Source: Streptomyces sp. BA2 (GTDB taxonomy: Bacteria; Actinomycetota; Actinomycetes; Streptomycetales; Streptomycetaceae). Taken from it: a stretch of 64,000 nt of DNA. The notes under the pieces were generated by a model that ran no database searches, was not told where the DNA came from, and worked only from the letters and a program-made list of their open reading frames with translations. The translations under genes and the position numbers were made by a program. The stretch spans positions 6,807,001 through 6,871,000 of the forward strand of contig NZ_WSRO01000002.1 in the NCBI RefSeq assembly GCF_009769735.1, in the 5' to 3' direction. This document shows, one piece after another, positions 24,542-33,352 of the stretch. Positions within the stretch are counted from its first letter, which is position 1; every line of letters begins with the position of its first letter.

Positions 24542-26098
24542 TCAGCCGCCCGCCGGGCCCGCCGCGCTCGCCGTGCCGGACAACGCGTCCATGTCGCTCT
24601 TGCGCACCCGGACGAGCACCACGGCGGTGACCAGGGCGAGCACGGCCATGGCGACGGCCGGTATGAAGGCCGTCGAGATGCCCTCGGACAGCACTTCGTG
24701 TCCCCAGGGCGCGGGCAGTTCGCCGGTCTTGGCGAAGGCGGCCTTCTGTTCCGGCGAAGCGTTCGCCATGAAGTCCGCCATCTGCTCCTTGCCCTCGTCG
24801 CGGCTCGCCGTGCCGAACACCGTGGTCAGGATGGAGAGGCCGAGTGAACCGCCCACCTGCTGCGTCGCGTTGAGCAGCCCTGATGCCGCGCCCGCCTCGT
24901 TTTGGGCCACTCCGGAGACGGCTGTCAGTGTCAGGGTCACGAAGTTCAGACCCATGCCGAACCCGAACAGCAGCATCGGGCCGAGCACTCCGCCCACGTA
25001 CGAACTGTCCGGGCTGATCAAGGTCTGCCAGCCGAGTCCGAGGGCGACGATGGCCGAGCCGGTCACCATGAACGGCTTGGGGCCGAGGACCGGAAGCAGC
25101 CGTTGGGAGATGCCCGCGCCCGCCACGATCGCGACCGTGACCGGCAGGAAGGCGAGACCGGCCTCGATCGGTGTGTAGCTCAGTACGTTCTGGACGAAGA
25201 GCACGATGAAGAAGAACATCCCGAACATCGCCGCGGCCAGGCTCAGCATGATCACGTACGAGCCCGAGCGGTTGCGGTCGGCGAACATCTTCAGCGGAGT
25301 GATCGGTTCCTTCGCCCGGCTCTCGATCAGGGCGAAGGCAAGGAGCAGCACGATCGCCGCGCCGAACGACCCCAGGGTGAGGTTGTCGCGCCAGCCGTCC
25401 TCGGACGCCCGGATGAAGCCGTAGACCAGGGAGGTCATGCCGAGGGTCGACGTGAGGGCGCCCGCGATGTCGAAACGGCCCGGATGGCGCTCGGACTCGC
25501 TGATGTAGAGCGGGGTGAGGAAGGCGATCAGGATGCCGATGGGTACGTTCACGAACAGCACCCAGCGCCAGTCGAGCCACTCCGTGAGCATGCCGCCGGC
25601 CAGCAGTCCGATGGCGCCGCCGCCCGCGGAGACGGCCGCGAACACGCCGAACGCGCGGTTGCGCTCGGGGCCTTCGGGAAACGTCGTGGTGATGAGGGCC
25701 AGGGAGGTGGGCGACGCGATCGCGCCACCTACGCCTTGCAGGGCGCGCGCGGCCAGTAACTGCCAGGGTTCCTGCGCGAATCCACCCAGGAGTGAGGCGA
25801 GGGTGAAGAGCAGGATGCCGGTCATGAAGACCCGGCGGCGGCCGAGGATGTCACCGGCCCGGCCGCCGAGGAGCAGCAGGCCACCGAAGGTGAGGGTGTA
25901 CGCGCTGACGACCCAAGTGAGGTCTGTGGTGGAGAATTTGAGCGCGTCCTGAATGTGCGGGAGCGCGATGTTCACAATCGTCGCGTCTAGGACCACCATG
26001 AGTTGGCAGGCCGCGATGACGGTCAAGGCGATACCGGGTCGGCCCGCTCGGCGGGCGGCGCCTGGCTCTTGATCTTTGGCTAACTGAGAGGTTGTCAC
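24542..26098 (-). CDS. MFS multidrug exporter, 14-TM DHA2 (EmrB/QacA) family, with two TTA codons
   Basis: 518 residues from GTG at 26098 behind GGGGGA. A proton-coupled drug or antibiotic exporter: first helix VVLDATIVNIALPHIQ (motif D1), GGRAGDILGRRR (motif A), the antiporter motif C region GGGAIGLLAGGMLTEWLDWRWVLFVNVPIG, and fourteen hydrophobic segments. Two leucines, residues 6 and 114, use TTA, a codon read in Streptomyces only by the developmentally regulated bldA tRNA, so the protein should accumulate late in growth. It is divergent from a TetR gene, with two palindromic operators between them, the usual drug-inducible design. Substrate unknown. Confidence 0.9.
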   Translation of the reverse strand: MTTSQLAKDQEPGAARRAGRPGIALTVIAACQLMVVLDATIVNIALPHIQDALKFSTTDLTWVVSAYTLTFGGLLLLGGRAGDILGRRRVFMTGILLFTLASLLGGFAQEPWQLLAARALQGVGGAIASPTSLALITTTFPEGPERNRAFGVFAAVSAGGGAIGLLAGGMLTEWLDWRWVLFVNVPIGILIAFLTPLYISESERHPGRFDIAGALTSTLGMTSLVYGFIRASEDGWRDNLTLGSFGAAIVLLLAFALIESRAKEPITPLKMFADRNRSGSYVIMLSLAAAMFGMFFFIVLFVQNVLSYTPIEAGLAFLPVTVAIVAGAGISQRLLPVLGPKPFMVTGSAIVALGLGWQTLISPDSSYVGGVLGPMLLFGFGMGLNFVTLTLTAVSGVAQNEAGAASGLLNATQQVGGSLGLSILTTVFGTASRDEGKEQMADFMANASPEQKAAFAKTGELPAPWGHEVLSEGISTAFIPAVAMAVLALVTAVVLVRVRKSDMDALSGTASAAGPAGG

Positions 26099-26121
26099 TA
26101 TGGGTCCCCCACAAGTGCGTT

Positions 26122-26141
26122 AGTGAACGCCCCCGTTCACT
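26122..26141. promoter_or_regulatory. Operator 1 for the TetR regulator (MFS side)
   Basis: AGTGAACGCCCCCGTTCACT has 8-bp perfect arms (AGTGAACG/CGTTCACT) and sits 24 bases upstream of the MFS start codon. The same arms recur at 26170. Confidence 0.85.
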
Positions 26142-26169
26142 GTTCCGTCTACGGTAGTGACTCCCCATC

Positions 26170-26189
26170 AGTGAACGCAACCGTTCACT
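26170..26189. promoter_or_regulatory. Operator 2 for the TetR regulator (regulator side)
   Basis: AGTGAACGCAACCGTTCACT has the same arms as operator 1 and a different 4-bp centre, 48 bp away centre to centre, 59 bases upstream of the tetR-type start codon. Symmetry extends one base further each side (C...G). Confidence 0.85.
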
Positions 26190-26247
26190 GACACTGCCTC
26201 GTGCTTCAAGTAGTCCAACCTCCACGTACTCCAACGGAGAGATATCG

Positions 26248-26862
26248 ATGGTTACTTCGCGCTGGAGCGCCGCAGCCGCTCAAACGGCCTCCCTGCGCCG
26301 CCGGGGCCCCGTGCTGGAACGGGCGATCCTCGAGGCCACGCTCGAGCAGCTCAGCACCGTCGGCTGGAACGGCCTGACGATGGAAGGCGTGGCCGCGGGC
26401 GCCCAGACCGGCAAGGCCGCCGTCTATCGCCGCTGGCCCTCCAAAGAGGACCTCGTCGTGGACGCGTTGCAGGCCGGTCTTCCGAAACTCGACTCCGCAC
26501 CGGACTGCGGAGGGGTCAGGGAAGATCTTCTTCAGCTGTGCAGGCAGATGCGTGAGGCGATGTTCTCGCGGCCCGGATTCGCTCTCCGCTCGGTGCTTCA
26601 CGAGTGCGACACGGTGGCGGCCGAGAGATTCCATGGAGTGATCTTCGACGGGGTCATCGGGCCGAGCGTGGAGCTGATCAAAGAGGTCGTACGCCGCGGG
26701 GTCGAGCGTGGTGAGGTGCGCGCGGAGGCCACGAACTCCTACGTATGCGATGTCATTCCGGCGATGATGATGTACCGCTCCAAGGTGTGCGGAAGCGAAT
26801 GGGGGGACGAGGAGTTCGCCGAGCTGATCGACCAGGTCATGGTTCCGCTGCTTCGTCGGTAG
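26248..26862 (+). CDS. TetR-family repressor of the divergent MFS exporter
   Basis: 204 residues from ATG at 26248, seven bases after ACGGAGAG. The helix-turn-helix is at about 25-70 (LERAILEATLEQLSTVGWNGLTMEGVAAGAQTGKAAVYRRWPSKEDLV), the standard TetR pattern with GKAAVYRRW as recognition region. The C-terminal ligand-binding part contains MREAMFSRPGFALRSVLHE and a TetR C-terminal domain of the AcrR-like type. Two identical-armed palindromes in the divergent promoter region make autoregulation and control of the exporter very likely. The ligand is probably a substrate of the pump. Confidence 0.92.
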   Translation: MVTSRWSAAAAQTASLRRRGPVLERAILEATLEQLSTVGWNGLTMEGVAAGAQTGKAAVYRRWPSKEDLVVDALQAGLPKLDSAPDCGGVREDLLQLCRQMREAMFSRPGFALRSVLHECDTVAAERFHGVIFDGVIGPSVELIKEVVRRGVERGEVRAEATNSYVCDVIPAMMMYRSKVCGSEWGDEEFAELIDQVMVPLLRR

Positions 26863-26918
26863 GCCTGGGCGGGCCTGGGTGTCGCGGGCCGCATGCGGCG
26901 GCGTAGGCTGATGGCGCC

Positions 26919-27620
26919 ATGCCGTACGAACCACCCACCCACACAGTCGAGCGCTCCCTTCGCGCTACCACCGGAGCGAAGATCGTTGCCGGAGTCGACG
27001 AAGTCGGGCGCGGCGCGTGGGCGGGACCGGTCACCGTATGTGCGGCGATCACGGGACTGCGCAGGCCGCCCGAAGGGCTCACCGATTCCAAGCTGATCAC
27101 TCCCAAGCGGCGCACCACGCTCGCCGGGGAGCTGGAGAGCTGGGTCACGGCCTATGCCCTGGGGCACTCCTCGCCCGAGGAGATCGACGACATGGGGATG
27201 ACCGCCGCGTTGCGGCTCGCCGCCGGGCGTGCCCTGGAGGCACTCCCGGTGCGTCCGGAAGCGGTGATCCTCGATGGGAAGCACGACTATCTCGGGACTC
27301 CCTGGCAGGTTCGTACGGTGATCAAGGGCGACCAATCCTGTGTGGCCGTCGCCGCGGCGTCGGTGATCGCCAAGGTTCGGCGCGACAAAATGATGGCCGA
27401 ACTGGGTATCGAACATGCAGACTTCGGTTTTGCGGCCAACGCCGGCTATCCGTCGCCGGTGCACAAGGCCGCGCTGGCGGAGCGGGGGCCCACCCCGTAC
27501 CACCGGATGTCGTGGGCGTATCTTGATGCGCTGCCCCAGTGGCGGCACCTCAAGAAGGCCCGCAGCTGGGCGGATGGAAGCGTTCCTGAAATCGAGGGGC
27601 AGCTCGGCTTCGATTTCTGA
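26919..27620 (+). CDS. rnhB: Ribonuclease HII
   Basis: 233 residues. RNase HII removes ribonucleotides embedded in DNA and RNA from RNA-DNA hybrids. The catalytic DEVGRG motif (Asp27, Glu28) is present, as are [22 protein letters not shown], the second Asp in [10 protein letters not shown] and the third in the KVRRDKMM region, plus [18 protein letters not shown] at the end. Length is normal. It is 56 bp after the TetR gene on the same strand but likely has its own promoter; two genes further on is RecQ, so several DNA-metabolism genes cluster here. Confidence 0.95.
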   Translation: MPYEPPTHTVERSLRATTGAKIVAGVDEVGRGAWAGPVTVCAAITGLRRPPEGLTDSKLITPKRRTTLAGELESWVTAYALGHSSPEEIDDMGMTAALRLAAGRALEALPVRPEAVILDGKHDYLGTPWQVRTVIKGDQSCVAVAAASVIAKVRRDKMMAELGIEHADFGFAANAGYPSPVHKAALAERGPTPYHRMSWAYLDALPQWRHLKKARSWADGSVPEIEGQLGFDF

Positions 27621-27697
27621 CACTTCCGGCAGTTCCACTCGCACTCATGTGCCACCCGCCGATGCCACGCGCACCGGCGTTTGATAGACAACAACGC

Positions 27698-28372
27698 ATG
27701 CCTCTCAGTCCCGAGGAGCCTCAGATTCACGAGAGTGCCCAGGGTCCCCGCGTGACCCCGGCCAGTGGCCGCATCACGCCGACCCCCCGCCCCGTACCCG
27801 GCCCGCGTCCCGCGGCTGCGCCGCGTCCTGGCCGACCGGGCCCCGCCCGGCCGACGCCGCCGGCGCAGCGCACGTCGCGTGAGCCGGCCGCCAAGCCCGG
27901 GCCGTCCGCCCCGGCTTCTTCCGGATCTTCCGCCGCTCCCGCTGGTCCCCCCGCGGGATCCGCCACGGACGCCGGTGCTTCGGTTCCGCAGATCCAGCTG
28001 ATCCCGGCTTCCGTCGAGGGGGCGCTCGACGCCGCCGAGGAAGCCGTTGACCTGCTGCTCGACTCGGGCCGCGCTCCGGGTGAGGTGCTGGTGATCACCA
28101 CCGGCGACCCGCACCCGTGGGCCACGCACGAGCTGTCGTTCGGCGAGACCTCCTACTGGGCTCAGCACGACGCGGGCGACGACGTCTTCTACGCCGAAGC
28201 CGCCGCCCTGGACCGTGCCGTGTCCCGCCCCGTGGTCGTCGTCGCCATCAACGGCGGCAGCGAGGAGACCGCGGTCGGCGCACTGCCGACGGCGCTCACC
28301 CGGGCCGGAGCTCTGCTGATCGTCTGCGGTGACCCGCAGCGGATCAACGCGATGCTGGGCGCGGGCGTCTGA
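27698..28372 (+). CDS. Conserved actinobacterial protein of unknown function, Pro/Ala-rich N-terminus
   Basis: 224 residues if it starts at ATG 27698 (MPLSPEEPQIHESAQ); 17 more codons are open upstream. No ribosome site precedes the ATG, so the transcript may be leaderless. Residues 1-95 are Pro/Ala/Arg-rich and disordered. The C-terminal 120 residues form one compact domain beginning IQLIPASVEGALDAAEEAVDLLLDSGRAPGEVLVITTGDPHPW and ending ALLIVCGDPQRINAMLG; alternating strands (EVLVITTG, PVVVVAING, ALLIVCGD) suggest a Rossmann-like alpha/beta fold, perhaps related to helicase accessory domains. I do not recognise a function. The gene lies between rnhB and a convergent unknown gene next to recQ. 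Confidence 0.7.
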   Translation: MPLSPEEPQIHESAQGPRVTPASGRITPTPRPVPGPRPAAAPRPGRPGPARPTPPAQRTSREPAAKPGPSAPASSGSSAAPAGPPAGSATDAGASVPQIQLIPASVEGALDAAEEAVDLLLDSGRAPGEVLVITTGDPHPWATHELSFGETSYWAQHDAGDDVFYAEAAALDRAVSRPVVVVAINGGSEETAVGALPTALTRAGALLIVCGDPQRINAMLGAGV

Positions 28373-28586
28373 CGTTCGCTGTCCGACATCCGCGCACCGG
28401 GCTCCGGCTGCGACTGCCTGATGTTCGAGGGCGGGTGGACGGAGCCGGGCGTGGAGCGGCCGGTATCTGTGGCATGGCCGGGTGAGCTTCTAGCCGTGTG
28501 CGTCGCGTACCGCGCGACGTGGGCGGCCGGACGCGCGCCGGTCCATGCCTGTGGCCCGCCTCGCGGCGGGTGGTGCGGCGGGCGCC

Positions 28587-29225
28587 TCAGCGTGCCGCCG
28601 CTCGGCGCAGTACGTCGGACGCGGCGCCGCCGGTGCGCGGTGGTGGCGGATCGGTGTCGGCGAAGGCCTCCGGGGTCGAGCCGGTGCTGGGCCGACGGCC
28701 GCCACGACCCTCGCCGAGCACCTGCCAGCCGTCACGCGTCAGCGTGATGTAGGCGCCGCACCGCAGCCCGTGCAGCGTGCAGGCGTCCCGCAGCCCCCAC
28801 ATCCACGCCCCGTCCTCCTGGGTCCAACGCGCGTCTCCGTCACGGCAGTAGAGCAGGACGGCGGTGCGCACCGGAGAGCGGCGCCGCAGGTCGTGCGGGA
28901 TGACCCGGCGCAGCTGCGCGAGCAGTGCGTTACGGAAGACCCAGCCGTCCGCCGTGCTCGGCCGCCGGGTGAACGAAGCGCTCGCCCGGAGCCGTTCCTC
29001 AGGATCGAGGACGGCGACGACGGCTGTCGCGGGCGTCGGGCGGTGCCGGGCGTGCAGGCCGCTGACGACGTCACGCGGATTGCGCAGCAGGGGAATTCCC
29101 GCGGCTGACCACTCCGCGGGCTCGAGCATCCGGGTCAGTCGGTTGGCGGAATCGGCGGACATCTCAGCCGACGTCGAAGACTCCGACATCGATGCCGCAG
29201 CGGACGGAGCGGATCCGAAGGTCAC
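28587..29225 (-). CDS. Conserved Streptomyces protein of unknown function next to recQ
   Basis: 212 residues from GTG at 29225, chosen because GGGAGG lies four bases upstream; the frame is open for 35 further codons. The core runs from RNPRDVVSGLHARHRPTPATAVVAVLDPEERL to CTLHGLRCGAYITLTRDGWQVLGEGR. The strand-forming TAVVAVLD and TAVLLYCRDGD segments and the conserved WMWGLRDAC motif suggest a compact alpha/beta domain. No family or catalytic residue is recognised; RadC/JAB-like architecture was considered but the metal motif is absent. It precedes nothing on its strand within 200 bp and may be independent of recQ, which is upstream of it on the opposite side of the same strand. Confidence 0.65.
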   Translation of the reverse strand: MTFGSAPSAAASMSESSTSAEMSADSANRLTRMLEPAEWSAAGIPLLRNPRDVVSGLHARHRPTPATAVVAVLDPEERLRASASFTRRPSTADGWVFRNALLAQLRRVIPHDLRRRSPVRTAVLLYCRDGDARWTQEDGAWMWGLRDACTLHGLRCGAYITLTRDGWQVLGEGRGGRRPSTGSTPEAFADTDPPPPRTGGAASDVLRRAAAR

Positions 29226-29439
29226 GGTCCTCCCTTCGGCTACGCGCCCAGAGGGCGGGGTCGGACTGGGGGAGCGCACCGCGGCACAGTGCTGCCGGGC
29301 CACGGGGAGCCGCGCGGGGAGCGATACCAATTCTTCCCGTCGGACTGCCTTGCGGCAACGAGCAATTGGGACCGCCGACCGGTATCTGGTGATGCGCCTG
29401 CTATATCCCTGCCCACGGCGCCCCGCATCGACGCTTGCG

Positions 29440-31629
29440 TCAGCCTTGCACGGCCAGGACCAGCGGCAACACCCCCTTGGCTCCGGCTCGGCGGAGCATG
29501 CGCGCGGCCACCGCCAGGGTCCAGCCGCTGTCCGTCAGATCATCGACGAGCAGCACGGGGCCACCCGCTTCCTGGAGCGCAGCGGCGAGTTCGGAGGGCA
29601 CCGTCAGCGTCCCGTCGAGGGCGCGCAGGCGCTGGGCGCTGTTGGTCCTCGGCACATGCGCCGTATCGGCTCCGGCGGCGTACTCGATGGAGCCGAGGAG
29701 CGGCAGGCGGCCGATCTCGGCGATCCGTGCGCCGAGCGACTGGATCAGCTGGGGCCTGGTGTGCGAGGACATGGTCACGACGCCGGCCGGTCGTGGCGGG
29801 GCGTCGGCACTGCCCGAGGCCCAGCCGCCGGGGCCCTTCGCCCAGTCGGCAAGCACGCCGACCACGGCCTTCGCGACGTCGTCAGGCACCGGCCCGTCAG
29901 GGGCCTGAGGGGTGAGCATCGGCCGGAGCCGGTTGCCCCACCCGATGTCCGAGAGCCTTCCCAACGCCCGGCCCTGGGAGGCCTGTTCCCCGGCAGGGAT
30001 ACGTCCCTTGAGGTCGACGCCGACCGCGGCGAGCCCGGTCGGCCACATCTTCCGGGGTTCCACATCCACGCCCGCGCGGACCAGTTCGCCCCGCGCCGTG
30101 TCGAGTGCCCCGGAGGACACGGCGTCGGTGAAGCGTGCCCCCGCGCAGTTGTCGCAGCGGCCACAGGGAGCGGCCGCCTCGTCGTCCAGCTGCCGCCGCA
30201 GGAACTCCATCCGGCAGCCGGGAGTCGTGGCGTAGTCACGCATCGCCTGCTGCTCCGTCTGTCGCTGCTTGGCGACCCAGGCATAGCGCTCGGCGTCGTA
30301 TGCCCAGGGCATCCCCGTGGAGGTCCAGCCGCCCTTGACGCGCCGGACCGCGCCGTCCACGTCGAGGACCTTGAGCATCGTCTCGAGGCGTGACCGGCGC
30401 AGCTCGACCAACGGCTCCAGGGCGGGCAGCGACAGCGGCCTGCCTGCCTGTGCCAGCACGTCCAGCGTGCGCCGGACCTGCTCCTCGGGCGGGAAGGCGA
30501 GCGAGGCGAAGTAGTTCCAGATCGCCTCGTCCTCCTTGCCCGGCAGGAGCAGCACCTCCGCGTGGTCCACACCGCGGCCCGCGCGGCCGACCTGCTGGTA
30601 GTACGCGATCGGGGAGGAGGGGGAGCCGAGGTGCACCACGAAACCGAGGTCGGGCTTGTCGAAGCCCATCCCCAGGGCGGAGGTGGCGACCAGGGCCTTC
30701 ACGCGGTTGGCGAGCAGATCCTCCTCGGCCTGCTGACGGTCCGCGTTCTCCGTCTTCCCGGTGTAGGAGGTGACGGTGTGCCCGCACTGCCGCAAGAAGG
30801 CGGTGATCTCCTCGGCCGCTGCGACGGTGAGCGTATAGATGATCCCTGAGCCAGGCAGCTCGTCCAGGTGGTCGGCGAGCCACGCCAACCGGTGTGCGGC
30901 GTTGGGAAGTTGGAGCACGCTCAGGCTCAGACTCTCCCGGTCTAGGGGCCCGCGCAGTACGAGCGCGTCCGAGGTGCCGCCGGTGCCCAGCTGCTCGGCC
31001 ACGTCGGCCGTCACGCGCGCGTTGGCCGTCGCGGTGGTGGCCAGGACGGGGACGCCCGGCGGCAGGTCGGCGAGCATCGTGCGCAGCCGTCGGTAGTCGG
31101 GGCGGAAGTCATGGCCCCAGTCCGAGATGCAGTGCGCCTCGTCGACCACGAGCAGGCCGGTCGCCGCGGCGAGCTTGGGCAGGACCTGATCGCGGAAGTC
31201 CGGGTTGTTCAGCCGCTCCGGACTGACGAGGAGGACGTCCACGTCGCCCGAGGCCACCTCGGCCTGGATGGTCTCCCACTCCTCCGTGTTGGAGGAATTG
31301 ATCGTGCGGGCGCGGATCCCGGCTCGCGCCGCCGACTCCACCTGGTTGCGCATGAGCGCGAGCAGCGGGGAGACGATCACGGTGGGGCCGCTGCCCCGCT
31401 CCCGCAGCAGTGCGGTCGCGACGAAGTACACGGCGGACTTTCCCCAGCCCGTGCGCTGCACGACCAGCGCCCGGCGCTTGTCTGCGACGAGCGCTTCGAT
31501 CGCGCGCCACTGGTCCTCACGCAGCCGAGGCCCGCCCGGTGGTGGCACCTCGCTGCTTGCGGGCGCGGGACCGCCGACGAGGCGGGCGAGTACGGCATCG
31601 GCCGCCGTGCGCAGATCTTCGTTGCTCAT
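29440..31629 (-). CDS. recQ: RecQ-type ATP-dependent DNA helicase fused to a phosphoribosyltransferase-like domain
   Basis: 729 residues from ATG at 31629; an ATG four codons earlier (31641) is equally possible. A 3'-to-5' SF2 helicase for recombination and replication-fork repair. Motif 0/I is [11 protein letters not shown] and QRTGWGKS (Lys64; the usual TGxGKS), motif [19 protein letters not shown], motif [23 protein letters not shown] and [12 protein letters not shown] zinc-binding CGRCDNC follows. The last 200 residues are not the usual HRDC domain: they end in a PRPP-loop-like [14 protein letters not shown] and resemble a phosphoribosyltransferase fold. The fusion is unusual compared with E. 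coli RecQ. It is divergent from the DUF4192 gene with inverted DnaA boxes between them. Confidence 0.9.
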   Translation of the reverse strand: MSNEDLRTAADAVLARLVGGPAPASSEVPPPGGPRLREDQWRAIEALVADKRRALVVQRTGWGKSAVYFVATALLRERGSGPTVIVSPLLALMRNQVESAARAGIRARTINSSNTEEWETIQAEVASGDVDVLLVSPERLNNPDFRDQVLPKLAAATGLLVVDEAHCISDWGHDFRPDYRRLRTMLADLPPGVPVLATTATANARVTADVAEQLGTGGTSDALVLRGPLDRESLSLSVLQLPNAAHRLAWLADHLDELPGSGIIYTLTVAAAEEITAFLRQCGHTVTSYTGKTENADRQQAEEDLLANRVKALVATSALGMGFDKPDLGFVVHLGSPSSPIAYYQQVGRAGRGVDHAEVLLLPGKEDEAIWNYFASLAFPPEEQVRRTLDVLAQAGRPLSLPALEPLVELRRSRLETMLKVLDVDGAVRRVKGGWTSTGMPWAYDAERYAWVAKQRQTEQQAMRDYATTPGCRMEFLRRQLDDEAAAPCGRCDNCAGARFTDAVSSGALDTARGELVRAGVDVEPRKMWPTGLAAVGVDLKGRIPAGEQASQGRALGRLSDIGWGNRLRPMLTPQAPDGPVPDDVAKAVVGVLADWAKGPGGWASGSADAPPRPAGVVTMSSHTRPQLIQSLGARIAEIGRLPLLGSIEYAAGADTAHVPRTNSAQRLRALDGTLTVPSELAAALQEAGGPVLLVDDLTDSGWTLAVAARMLRRAGAKGVLPLVLAVQG

Positions 31630-31679
31630 GCCCCCATGCAACCCGATGGGTCTGACATTAGGCGAACGAGTCCGCCGAG

Positions 31680-31723
31680 CTGTGGATAACTCTTGGCGTG
31701 CCCCTGACCTTAGTTATCCACAG
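31680..31723. promoter_or_regulatory. Pair of inverted DnaA boxes between recQ and the DUF4192 gene
   Basis: CTGTGGATAACT (31680-31691) and AGTTATCCACAG (31712-31723) are exact inverted repeats. Each contains TTATCCACA or its complement, a perfect DnaA box of the E. coli type and within the Streptomyces consensus. Box centres are 33 bp apart. The site overlaps the divergent promoter region, so DnaA control of recQ and/or the neighbour is possible; another repressor is the alternative. Confidence 0.65.
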
Positions 31724-31762
31724 GGCAAACCGGAATCTGGTGATCCGCGGGAGAGTCGGCGC

Positions 31763-33136
31763 ATGGCGAACCACAGCGAACAAAACGACCCGATCAACCC
31801 GATCAACCCCATCGATCCCATCGACCCCATTGGTTCCATCGACGAGACGCTGGTCACCTTGCGTACCCCGGCCGAACTCGCGGACGCCCTGCCGTACTTG
31901 CTCGGGTTCAAGCCAGAGGAGAGCGTCGTCCTCATCGCCCTGCACGGCGAGCGGGGGCGGTTCGGCGGCCGGGTGCGCCTCGGTATTCCCGGGCGCGAGG
32001 AGGACTGGTCGCCCATCGCGGAGCAGCTCGCCCAGTGCCTGATGGGCGGCTGTGAGCGGCGTGGCGCCCGGCCCGACGGCATCGTGGCCTTCCTGTGCGC
32101 GGAACCGGTCGGCGCCGAATCCGGCCGACAGGTCATGGAGCGTCTGCGACCGCTGGCGCAGGTGCTCCGCACCGCCTGCGGAAGCCTTGATGTCCCCGTG
32201 TTCGAGGTCGTGTGCATCTCGGCGGGCAGCTTCTGGACCTACTGCTGTCCGAACAAGCAGTGCTGCCCACCGGAGGGCGTGCCACTGCTGAGGCCCGGCA
32301 CTTCGGTTCTGGCCGCGGCCACGGCCTACGCCGGCGTCCAAGTGGGCGTCACGCCAAAGGAGATGAGGGCGCGACTCACCCCCTGGGAATCCGCCGCCGC
32401 AATGGACCAGGAGGCCGCACTCGACGCGGCGGGCATGGCGCTCGTGCACCGGATCCTGGAGGAGGACGGGCACGCCGAGGTCTCCGCTGACACGCTTGAC
32501 CTGGCCCGCAGGATCATGGCGCGCATGGTTGCCGCGCCGTCGGTCAGCGACCGGCTGGAGGCCGACCTCCAGGACGACGAACTCCTCGCGCACGACGAAG
32601 CCGCGGCGCTGATCCTCGGTCTCCAGGACCGTACGACGCGAGATCGGGCTGCGGAGTGGATGGAAGGCGACGCCGCAGCACCCGCGCTTCGTCTCTGGAG
32701 GGCCCTGGCCCGTCGCTGCGTCGGCGCCTACGGGGAGCACGCCGCTGCGCCACTGTCGCTGGCGGGCTGGGTGGCATGGTCCCTAGGTGACACCACCGAG
32801 GGGCAGGAAGCCCTGGACATGGCGCTGTGTGCCGATCCGAGTTACACCTTCGCGCAGCTCCTGCACCATGCCTGCACCGGAGATCTGGACCCCGAGCCGA
32901 TCCGCCGCTGCTTGCGCAGGGAGCGAACCGACCGTGGCACGAAGGGAGTTCAGACCGAACTGCCCCTGTCCACGGAACCCTCGGACCCCGCAGATGAGCC
33001 GGTGGGTGTCGCTCCACGACGCCGCCGCCCCGCACGCCCGAAGGGCGGCACTGATGCCCGGGCCACCGACAGGCCGACCACAGGGCCACAGAACCGCCGT
33101 CGCACCCTCCGGCGCGCAGCGAGGAACGACACATGA
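31763..33136 (+). CDS. DUF4192 domain protein
   Basis: 457 residues from ATG at 31763 with GGGAGAG upstream; the frame is open far higher but overlaps recQ antisense and is ignored. The start contains the repeat PINPINPIDPIDPIGSID, coded by repeats of CCGATCAAC/CCCATCGAC. The DUF4192 family core is clear: LRTPAELADALPYLLGFKPEESVVLIAL, then GRVRLGIP and a Cys-rich CCPNKQCCPP near residue 165-175 that could bind metal. The C-terminal 70 residues are basic and disordered (RRRRPARPKGG). Function is unknown; the gene is widespread in actinobacteria and often near DNA-repair genes, as here. Confidence 0.85.
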   Translation: MANHSEQNDPINPINPIDPIDPIGSIDETLVTLRTPAELADALPYLLGFKPEESVVLIALHGERGRFGGRVRLGIPGREEDWSPIAEQLAQCLMGGCERRGARPDGIVAFLCAEPVGAESGRQVMERLRPLAQVLRTACGSLDVPVFEVVCISAGSFWTYCCPNKQCCPPEGVPLLRPGTSVLAAATAYAGVQVGVTPKEMRARLTPWESAAAMDQEAALDAAGMALVHRILEEDGHAEVSADTLDLARRIMARMVAAPSVSDRLEADLQDDELLAHDEAAALILGLQDRTTRDRAAEWMEGDAAAPALRLWRALARRCVGAYGEHAAAPLSLAGWVAWSLGDTTEGQEALDMALCADPSYTFAQLLHHACTGDLDPEPIRRCLRRERTDRGTKGVQTELPLSTEPSDPADEPVGVAPRRRRPARPKGGTDARATDRPTTGPQNRRRTLRRAARNDT

Positions 33137-33352
33137 ACCCGGGAGGCCCGCGCCCGGGGACAGGGACCCGAGGGACGCCGTCCGGGATGCCGTACGGGGA
33201 AGGCAGGGGCCGGCCGAGTGGCTTCCCCTCCCGTAGGCGTGACTTGGGGCGGGGCGGGTCCGTTCACCTGAGTGGCGGTACCTGTGCCTGGGTCGATCCG
33301 CCGTACGACCTCCGACTTCCCGTAGCGCGGACAGCGCAGAAGAGGCCACCTC

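Noticed and set aside
31205..31762. Upstream extension of the DUF4192 frame
   Set aside because: It runs antisense through recQ; the ATG at 31763 has a ribosome site and the DUF4192 core follows it.
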